Assembly (NCBI GenBank): GCA_027009095.1
Contig: JALVDG010000149.1
Location: forward strand, 1 to 12,474
Length of the DNA stretch: 12,474 nt
Direction: 5' to 3'
From: Thiotrichaceae bacterium
GTDB taxonomy: Bacteria; Pseudomonadota; Gammaproteobacteria; Thiotrichales; Thiotrichaceae
Part shown: positions 7,198-12,474 of the stretch, in pieces
Position numbering within the stretch: the stretch's first letter is position 1
How the letters are laid out: each line of letters begins with the position of its first letter
The notes under the pieces: generated by a model
Database searches by the model: none
Told to the model about the DNA's origin: nothing
The model's input: only the letters and a program-made list of their open reading frames with translations
Translations under genes and position numbers: made by a program

Positions 7198-7225
7198 TTG
7201 ATGTTTAACTTGTTTAGACTATGAT
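7198..7225 (+). promoter_or_regulatory. Probable sigma-70 promoter of the SNF2 helicase gene
   Basis: TTGATG (7198-7203) and TATGAT (7220-7225) are separated by 16 bases and match the -35 and -10 consensus at 4 and 5 of 6 positions. Transcription would begin near 7232, giving a leader of about 30 bases. This is a pattern match only. Confidence 0.4.
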
Positions 7226-7263
7226 CCTATATTCAAATATTAAAAACACTGATTCAAAAAAAC

Positions 7264-10200
7264 ATGAATAAAAAAGACAAGAAGCTTTTAACTCTTTTAG
7301 ATATAAATCCAAAATATCTTGAAGATGAATTTACAACAACGACGGTTAATCGTGGGCTTAAGTATTTCAACGACGGACATGTTAAAGATATTACAGGGCT
7401 TTCTCCGCCAACAGAGCAAGATGAAGTGTTATCTATTGAAGGTGTAGTCGCGGGGCGTGATGCAAGACTTTATAAAACAATTGTAAATATTGAGTTAGAT
7501 ATATTTGGTGTTGATATTGACAGTCGTTGTTCGTGCCCTGTAGAACATAATTGTAAACATGGTATTGCTTTGCTTTTTGCCTTTCTAAATGCATCTTCCC
7601 AGCAGCAAAATACAAGTTCAGCAGCAAATGATAATGACTTAACTAAGTCTGATATCGAAGTTGAGCAATGGTTACAAGCCATTGAACAAATTGAGGAAGA
7701 ACAAGAGAGCAATATTAATATTGCTCCTCCATCACCAGAAGTAGAAAATTTTCATCTGATTTATATTCTAGAAGACTATCAGCCTCGTTACATCGGTGAA
7801 AACAATGAGGGTTTAGCAGTACGTTATGTTAAGGCAAGAGCATTAAAAAAAGGCGGTTACGGTCAAATTTATAATATTAACTATTATGATATTCATGAGG
7901 CGTATTATTCACCAAACTGTTTTTATAATGCACTTGATGAAACCATTGTTACTGCACTGAACGCATTGCCATCTACAGGTTATGGGATTGAGGAACGCTT
8001 TTTTTTAAGCTCTCAGATAGGAGAAATTAGTCTTGAAAATATGCTAAAAACAGGGCGTTGTTTTTGGCAAACACAAAGATCTGCGCCGTTACATTTAGGA
8101 GAGGTTCGCCCCGTTACCTTAAGCTGGGAAGATAAAGGTGAGGTTTATGCGCCAACGATTAATATCGATCCCCCTGTAGATAATTTATTTCCCTTAGAGC
8201 GTTTTTATTATCTTGATACTCAACAGCATAAAATAGGACGTGCAGAGCATGAGTCGCTAGATAAAAATAAAATAATTTTCTTTAAAGCCGCTCCAACTAT
8301 TCCTAAAAACAATGCGGAGGCAATGAGTAAAAAAATATTAAATGCACTCCCTAGTGTTGATTTTCCTTTGCCTGTAGAGTTAGATATTCAGCAAATTGAA
8401 ATTACCGATATTAGACCTAATTTTCACCTAAAATTACATGCCGTTCAGCGTCCTCAAAACCCTTTAACTCCCAATGTTTCAGCAGGTACTATGCATATAG
8501 CAAGCCTTAGCTTTCAGTATGGAGAGGTTAATTACAAGCCAAAAACTCAGTCTGACCTAGATAAAGCAGTGGCAGTGTTTCTAGAAGATGGTAATCGTTA
8601 TACATTGCATCGCGCACTTGCCGACGAGCAGGGCGCGATACATACCTTAGAAGCAATTGGCTTTACCCCTCTGACCAAGCCCTTTGATATAAGTGATATG
8701 GCATTATTAGGTGACGAAAGTGTTGCTCAGAGTATTGAAAAATGGGACATCTTTCAGACTGAAAAAATTCCTGAATTACGTGCCGCAGGTTGGCAGATTG
8801 ATATTGATGATAGCTTCGAGTTAGAGCTTGAAATCATCGACGATTGGTTTGCTGATCTGGATGAGTCTGAAGCAGGTGATTGGTTTGAAATGAACCTCGG
8901 CTTTGAGCTTAATGGTGTTCGTGTCAATTTATTACCTTTATTGGTACAACTATTGGCAGACAACCCCGACAAAGACAGCCTGCATCAATCACTAAGGGAT
9001 AAGACACACCAAATATTTCAACTTCCTTCGGGACAGTGGATTAAAATTCCTACCCAGCGTGTTTTGCAAATTCTCGATACCATTATCGAGCTTTATGATA
9101 CCGACGCATTAACGACAGACGGCACACTTAATATCGACAAGTATGCAGGCTTACACTTTAATGAACTATTAAACGATCCCTCTCTGCGCTGGAAAGGTGC
9201 GGATGAGCTAAAAAAACTCAATAAAAAGCTACGTAATTTTGAGGGAATAGAATCTGTCGATTTACCGAAAGGCTTATCCGCTGAGCTTAGAAACTATCAA
9301 AAGGAAGGACTAAATTGGCTTCAGTTTCTGCGTAATTATCAATTTCATGGTATTTTGGCTGATGATATGGGTTTGGGTAAGACGGTACAAACTCTGGCTA
9401 ATTTACTGCTTGAAAAAGAAAATGGTCGTGCCGATTTACCTAGCGTAGTTATTGCGCCTACCAGCTTAATGAGTAACTGGAAGAATGAAGCAAAGAAATT
9501 TACCCCAGATTTAAGTGTGTTGATCTTACAAGGACCAAATCGAAAAGATCACTTTGATAAAATTAAAGAGTATGACCTAATTCTTACCACCTATCCTTTA
9601 ATGGTGCGTGATAAAGAGTTGTATCAAGACAATGAGTTTCATTATTTGATTCTTGATGAAGCACAGGCGATTAAAAATGTAAAAGCTAAGACCACGCAGA
9701 TTATTTATAAAATAAAAGCACGTCATCGCCTATGTGTAACAGGCACACCAATGGAAAACCATCTAGGTGAAATTTGGTCTATGTATCACTTTTTAATGCC
9801 AGGTTATTTAGGCACTCATGAGCGTTTTAACCGATTATTTAGAAATCCGATTGAGAAAAATGCAGATGAAACACGCGGTCAAGTTTTAAGGCAGCGTATT
9901 GAGCCTTTCCTGTTGCGTCGCAGTAAAGAAGTCGTTGCCACTGAGTTGCCCGAAAAAACAGAGATGATTCGTATGGTGACTCTCTCAGGTAAGCAGCGTG
10001 ATCTCTATGAAACAGTCCGTTTGGCAATGGATAAAAAAGTCCGTGATGAAATTGCTAAGAAAGGCTTGGCACGTAGCCATATTATGATCCTTGATGCACT
10101 GTTGAAGTTACGTCAAGTTTGTTGTGATCCGAAGTTAGTTAAGCTTGAAAAAGCACGTAAGGTCAAAGAATCCGCTAAGCTAGAGCTATTGATGACAATG

Positions 10201-10683
10201 GTACCCGAAATGCTGGAAGAAGGACGTAAAATACTAATTTTTTCACAATTCACCGCCATGCTCGGTATTATCGAAGCTAAACTAAAAAAGGCAAAAATAA
10301 AATACACGAAGCTCACAGGACAAACTCGCAAACGTGCCGAAGCCATTGATGCTTTTCAAGAAGGTGATGCAAAAGTGTTTTTAATCAGCTTAAAAGCAGG
10401 GGGTGTGGGATTAAATCTTACGGCGGCAGATACAGTAATACATTATGACCCTTGGTGGAATCCTGCGGCTGAAAAGCAAGCGACAGATCGTGCTTATCGT
10501 ATCGGGCAAGATAAACCTGTATTTGTATATAAACTACTAACCGAAGGAACAGTTGAAGAGAAAATTCTTCTAATGCAAGAAAAAAAGCAAGCATTAGCAG
10601 ATGCGCTTTATGCTAAGAAAGATAATACACAGACTAGCTTTGATCAAAATGATTTGATGGATTTATTGAAGCCATTGGAGTAG
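7264..10683 (+). CDS. SNF2-family DEAD/DEAH-box ATPase with N-terminal SWIM zinc finger
   Basis: The 1139-residue product is a Swi2/Snf2-type superfamily 2 ATPase, expected to translocate on DNA and remodel nucleoprotein complexes. A SWIM zinc finger lies near the N-terminus, with C89, C91, C97 and H99 in CSCP-x4-CKH. A middle region (about 160-660) has no domain I can name; it contains an acidic stretch around 512-540. The ATPase core fills the C-terminal third: motif I DDMGLGKT (700-707), motif II DEAQ (798-801), motif III VTGTP (825-829), IEPFLLRRSKE (879-889), motif IV region ILIFSQF (990-996), and motifs V-VI from SLKAGGVGLNLTAAD (1042-1056) to the QATDRAYRIGQ stretch ending near 1082. 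All catalytic motifs look intact. No Shine-Dalgarno precedes the ATG, only A-rich sequence, so initiation may be weak or depend on the short leader. It is a lone gene; RapA/HepA is a relative, but RapA lacks SWIM. No restriction or defence genes adjoin it. Confidence 0.93.
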   Translation: MNKKDKKLLTLLDINPKYLEDEFTTTTVNRGLKYFNDGHVKDITGLSPPTEQDEVLSIEGVVAGRDARLYKTIVNIELDIFGVDIDSRCSCPVEHNCKHGIALLFAFLNASSQQQNTSSAANDNDLTKSDIEVEQWLQAIEQIEEEQESNINIAPPSPEVENFHLIYILEDYQPRYIGENNEGLAVRYVKARALKKGGYGQIYNINYYDIHEAYYSPNCFYNALDETIVTALNALPSTGYGIEERFFLSSQIGEISLENMLKTGRCFWQTQRSAPLHLGEVRPVTLSWEDKGEVYAPTINIDPPVDNLFPLERFYYLDTQQHKIGRAEHESLDKNKIIFFKAAPTIPKNNAEAMSKKILNALPSVDFPLPVELDIQQIEITDIRPNFHLKLHAVQRPQNPLTPNVSAGTMHIASLSFQYGEVNYKPKTQSDLDKAVAVFLEDGNRYTLHRALADEQGAIHTLEAIGFTPLTKPFDISDMALLGDESVAQSIEKWDIFQTEKIPELRAAGWQIDIDDSFELELEIIDDWFADLDESEAGDWFEMNLGFELNGVRVNLLPLLVQLLADNPDKDSLHQSLRDKTHQIFQLPSGQWIKIPTQRVLQILDTIIELYDTDALTTDGTLNIDKYAGLHFNELLNDPSLRWKGADELKKLNKKLRNFEGIESVDLPKGLSAELRNYQKEGLNWLQFLRNYQFHGILADDMGLGKTVQTLANLLLEKENGRADLPSVVIAPTSLMSNWKNEAKKFTPDLSVLILQGPNRKDHFDKIKEYDLILTTYPLMVRDKELYQDNEFHYLILDEAQAIKNVKAKTTQIIYKIKARHRLCVTGTPMENHLGEIWSMYHFLMPGYLGTHERFNRLFRNPIEKNADETRGQVLRQRIEPFLLRRSKEVVATELPEKTEMIRMVTLSGKQRDLYETVRLAMDKKVRDEIAKKGLARSHIMILDALLKLRQVCCDPKLVKLEKARKVKESAKLELLMTMVPEMLEEGRKILIFSQFTAMLGIIEAKLKKAKIKYTKLTGQTRKRAEAIDAFQEGDAKVFLISLKAGGVGLNLTAADTVIHYDPWWNPAAEKQATDRAYRIGQDKPVFVYKLLTEGTVEEKILLMQEKKQALADALYAKKDNTQTSFDQNDLMDLLKPLE

Positions 10684-10690
10684 ACAAAGT

Positions 10691-10721
10691 GCAAGCTTTC
10701 GTAGTTACGAAAGGTATTTGC
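10691..10721. repeat. Hairpin just after the helicase stop codon
   Basis: The arms CTTTCGT (10696-10702) and ACGAAAG (10707-10713) pair perfectly around AGTT, with outer pairs GCAA (10691-10694) and TTGC (10718-10721) across a small internal loop. No T-run follows. It could protect the mRNA 3' end or assist termination. Confidence 0.45.
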
Positions 10722-10797
10722 TATTTGATGACATATCAAAATCATTGTTTTGAAAAGAAAAGGCTTTTTTTGATCAACTGGAAATAGCATAAAATAT

Positions 10798-10820
10798 GTG
10801 CTTTATTTAAGAGCACTTTT
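10798..10820 (+). terminator. Possible rho-independent terminator of the helicase gene
   Basis: GTGCT (10798-10802) pairs with AGCAC (10812-10816) over a 9-base loop, followed directly by TTTT and more A/T. The stem is short and the loop wide, so this is a weak candidate, but its strand and place fit. Confidence 0.4.
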
Positions 10821-10968
10821 AAATTTTATCGACTATACTGGGCGTATGTATGCATAAAATATTTTTATGATATATTTTTAAGCACTTATTCTTAGTTGCT
10901 TAATATTTCATAAGAATGCTTGATTAGGAAATGCTTTTCGCTACATAAACCTTAAAAATAAAAATAAT

Positions 10969-11018
10969 TTTCATTACTGCTTGGTGTAGATGCATTAGCT
11001 CATCAAAGTGTAATGAAA
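10969..11018 (+). promoter_or_regulatory. Long hairpin in the leader of the symporter gene
   Basis: TTTCATTAC (10969-10977) and GTAATGAAA (11010-11018) form a perfect 9-bp outer stem. Inside, CTTGGTG (10980-10986) pairs with CATCAAAG (11001-11008), with one G-T pair and one bulged A, around a 14-base loop. It ends 78 bases before the transporter ATG. If transcription starts upstream, it would be a structured 5' leader; otherwise it could be a DNA operator. I do not recognise a known riboswitch class. Confidence 0.4.
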
Positions 11019-11083
11019 CGACTAACAAGTTTAGCAAAATAGTCTATGTTCCTTAATGTGCATATATATTTTAACTAAACCTT

Positions 11084-11088
11084 AGGAG
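11084..11088 (+). promoter_or_regulatory. Shine-Dalgarno of the symporter gene
   Basis: AGGAG lies 8 bases before the ATG at 11097. This near-ideal ribosome site fixes the start and contrasts with the helicase gene, which has none. Confidence 0.75.
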
Positions 11089-11096
11089 TATATTTT

Positions 11097-12449
11097 ATGA
11101 GTAGTGATAAAAAGATGAGCCTGACGGTCAAGGTTCTCTTAGGCATGGCGTTAGGTATCGCTGTTGGTCTAGGATTGAACCTGACAGGACTTATTTCTAA
11201 CCCGTTTGTAGATACTTACATTGTCAATGGTCTGTTCCACGTTGTTGGAAAAATGTTTGTTAATGCCTTGAAGATGCTAGTTGTTCCATTGGTATTCTTC
11301 TCGCTTATCTGTGGTGTTTGTGGTATCGGCGATATTCGAATGCTTGGGCGTGTTGGTGGTAAATCATTTGCTTTATACATGCTAACGACTGCCATCGCTA
11401 TAGCAACAGCGATTGCTATTGCGGTTGCTTTTGGTATCGGTAAAGGTATGAATATAGCAACTGATGCAGCGTTCACTGGTAAAGAATCTCCTCCTTTATC
11501 TCAAGTGCTTATTGATATTATTCCTAAGAATCCAATTGGTGCGATGGCAAATGGTGATATGTTGCCAATTATTTTCTTCTCTATTTTGCTTGGTATTAGC
11601 ATGCTAATGCTGGGAAAGAAAGCGAAGAGCTTTGTTGAGGGTGCGGAAATTGCCAATGAAATCATGATGAAAATGGTTGGTATTGTTATGTCTGTAGCAC
11701 CTTATGCAGTGTTTGCGTTGATTGCAAAAGCAGTAGCAACACTAGGCTTGGGCTTACTTGCATCGCTTGCAGGTTATGTTGGTGTATTGGTGGGAGCATT
11801 AATGTTCCACTTATTTATTACATTGATGATTGCTTTAAAGCTATTCTCAGGCTTAAGCCCAATAATGTTCCTAAAGAAAATCCGAAATGTTCAAGTATTC
11901 GCATTTAGTACTGCAAGCTCTAATGCAACCATCCCCGTTACAATGAGAACAGTAACACAGCGTTTTGGTGTTGATAATTCAGTCGCATCATTTACTGTTC
12001 CTTTTGGCGCAACCATCAATATGGATGGTACGGCAATTATGCAGGGTGTGGCGACGGTATTTATTGCTAATGTATATGGTGTCGATCTTGGAGTATCTGG
12101 TTATTTAACTGTTATTTTGATGTCAGTATTAGCGTCTATTGGTACAGCAGGTGTGCCTGGTGTTGGCTTGATTATGCTGTCAATGGTATTTACTCAAGTA
12201 GGTTTACCTGTTGAAGGTATTGGTCTTGTTCTTGGTGTTGACCGTTTAATGGATATGATCAGAACAGCGGTTAATGTATCAGGTGATGCAACGGTTTCTG
12301 CTATTGTTGCTAAGAGCGAAGGCAAGATGGATGTGAGTGTCTATAACGACCCTGATGCTGGAATATACGATGAAGACGCTGAGCTAGATATCGATGATAG
12401 TGTTGAAGCAGAGATGGCAGCAGCAGTGCAAAGTGCAAAATCACGTTAA
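11097..12449 (+). CDS. Dicarboxylate/amino acid:cation symporter (DAACS/SDF family)
   Basis: The 450-residue inner-membrane protein is a secondary transporter of the GltP/GltPh/DctA family, coupling uptake of an acidic amino acid or C4-dicarboxylate to sodium or protons. Hydrophobic segments run along most of residues 8-370. The transport core is intact: hairpin 1 STASSNATIPVT (271-282), NMDGTA in TM7 (308-313), hairpin 2 SIGTAGVPGVG (347-357) and TM8 DRLMDMIRTAVNVSGD (382-397). By alignment with GltPh, D386, R389, T390, N393 and D397 match D394, R397, T398, N401 and D405. Keeping the Arg argues for an acidic side chain in the substrate; Glu/Asp versus dicarboxylate cannot be settled here. 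TM3 contains a low-complexity Ala/Ile run (99-111). A tail of about 35 residues is rich in Asp and Glu (about 418-440), longer than needed for the fold. The start is supported by AGGAG 8 bases upstream. It appears monocistronic. Confidence 0.93.
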   Translation: MSSDKKMSLTVKVLLGMALGIAVGLGLNLTGLISNPFVDTYIVNGLFHVVGKMFVNALKMLVVPLVFFSLICGVCGIGDIRMLGRVGGKSFALYMLTTAIAIATAIAIAVAFGIGKGMNIATDAAFTGKESPPLSQVLIDIIPKNPIGAMANGDMLPIIFFSILLGISMLMLGKKAKSFVEGAEIANEIMMKMVGIVMSVAPYAVFALIAKAVATLGLGLLASLAGYVGVLVGALMFHLFITLMIALKLFSGLSPIMFLKKIRNVQVFAFSTASSNATIPVTMRTVTQRFGVDNSVASFTVPFGATINMDGTAIMQGVATVFIANVYGVDLGVSGYLTVILMSVLASIGTAGVPGVGLIMLSMVFTQVGLPVEGIGLVLGVDRLMDMIRTAVNVSGDATVSAIVAKSEGKMDVSVYNDPDAGIYDEDAELDIDDSVEAEMAAAVQSAKSR

Positions 12450-12474
12450 TTTTTTTTAACTACTCAGCTTGCAC

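Larger units (their letters stand above)
6947..7263. other. Divergent intergenic region between gspD and the helicase gene
   Basis: This 317-bp AT-rich region separates two divergent genes and must hold both promoters. It contains a hairpin (7082-7124), a repeat shared with the gspF end (7110-7132) and a probable promoter for the helicase (7198-7225). For gspD, TATTAT on the minus strand (about 6970-6975) is a possible -10 box, but I see no good -35. The gspD ribosome site is also weak (AAAGA about 10 bases before its ATG). I find no convincing small gene here. Confidence 0.55.
10684..11096. other. Non-coding stretch with three hairpins
   Basis: This 413-bp AT-rich interval lies between two co-oriented genes and shows no credible coding frame. 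It holds a hairpin 7 bases after the helicase stop, a terminator-like stem with a T-run at 10798-10820, a long leader hairpin at 10969-11018, and the ribosome site of the transporter. TATACT at 10834-10839 resembles a -10 box but lacks a -35, so the transporter promoter is not assigned. Its distance from the helicase suggests independent transcription. Confidence 0.6.

Noticed and set aside
7264..10683. The SNF2 helicase as part of an antiviral defence island
   Set aside because: No nuclease, methyltransferase or other defence gene lies next to it. The neighbours are a secretion operon and a transporter.
10759..10775. AAAAGG followed by CTTTTTTT as a possible helicase terminator
   Set aside because: The two runs are adjacent with no room for a hairpin loop. 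The stem at 10798-10820 fits a terminator better.
10728..10787. A 19-codon open frame after the helicase gene
   Set aside because: It has no properly placed Shine-Dalgarno, is very short, and sits in AT-rich non-coding sequence where such frames are common.
10834..10839. TATACT as a -10 box for the symporter gene
   Set aside because: There is no recognisable -35 at 16-18 bases and no extended -10, and it would imply a leader of about 250 bases, so I did not list it as a promoter.

Overview
The window looks like a chromosomal piece of an AT-rich gammaproteobacterium. This is inferred from the gene set: NagZ, a GspDEF type II secretion module, a COG3531-type DsbA-family protein and a SWIM/SNF2 helicase. 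I cannot name a genus. I see no phage, insertion sequence, CRISPR array, tRNA or rRNA. Most of the window is ordinary core or secretion content. The most unusual points are the domain architecture of the secretin and a short repeat at both ends of the secretion operon.

Layout: positions 1-521 hold the 3' half of nagZ (peptidoglycan recycling), reading rightward off the left edge. Four bases further on, tail to tail, a leftward gene encodes a cytoplasmic DsbA-like protein with a CSWC motif (526-1188). A 98-bp divergent gap separates it from a rightward gene for a small lipoprotein with an EF-hand-like loop (1287-1628). A long hairpin (1649-1700) lies between that gene and the convergent gsp operon.

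From 6946 down to 1720, on the minus strand, lies gspD-gspE-gspF: outer-membrane secretin, cytoplasmic ATPase and inner-membrane platform protein of a type II secretion system. Gaps of 13 and 6 bases indicate one transcript. No gspC is adjacent, and no pseudopilin genes follow gspF, so the rest of the machine must be encoded elsewhere. The secretin is 814 residues long because it carries one extra N2-like ring domain and a basic C-terminal extension with a tandem 33-residue repeat.

The divergent region 6947-7263 holds a hairpin, a second copy of a sequence found at the gspF 3' end, and a probable promoter for the next gene. That gene (7264-10683) encodes a 1139-residue SNF2-family ATPase with an N-terminal SWIM zinc finger. 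A 413-bp non-coding stretch follows, with three hairpins: one just after the helicase stop, one terminator-like, and one in the leader of the last gene. The last gene (11097-12449) is complete and encodes a sodium- or proton-coupled dicarboxylate/amino-acid symporter of the DAACS family with a good Shine-Dalgarno.

Apart from gspDEF, the genes look like independent transcription units with unrelated jobs: wall recycling, thiol-disulfide chemistry, secretion, DNA or RNP remodelling, and solute uptake.
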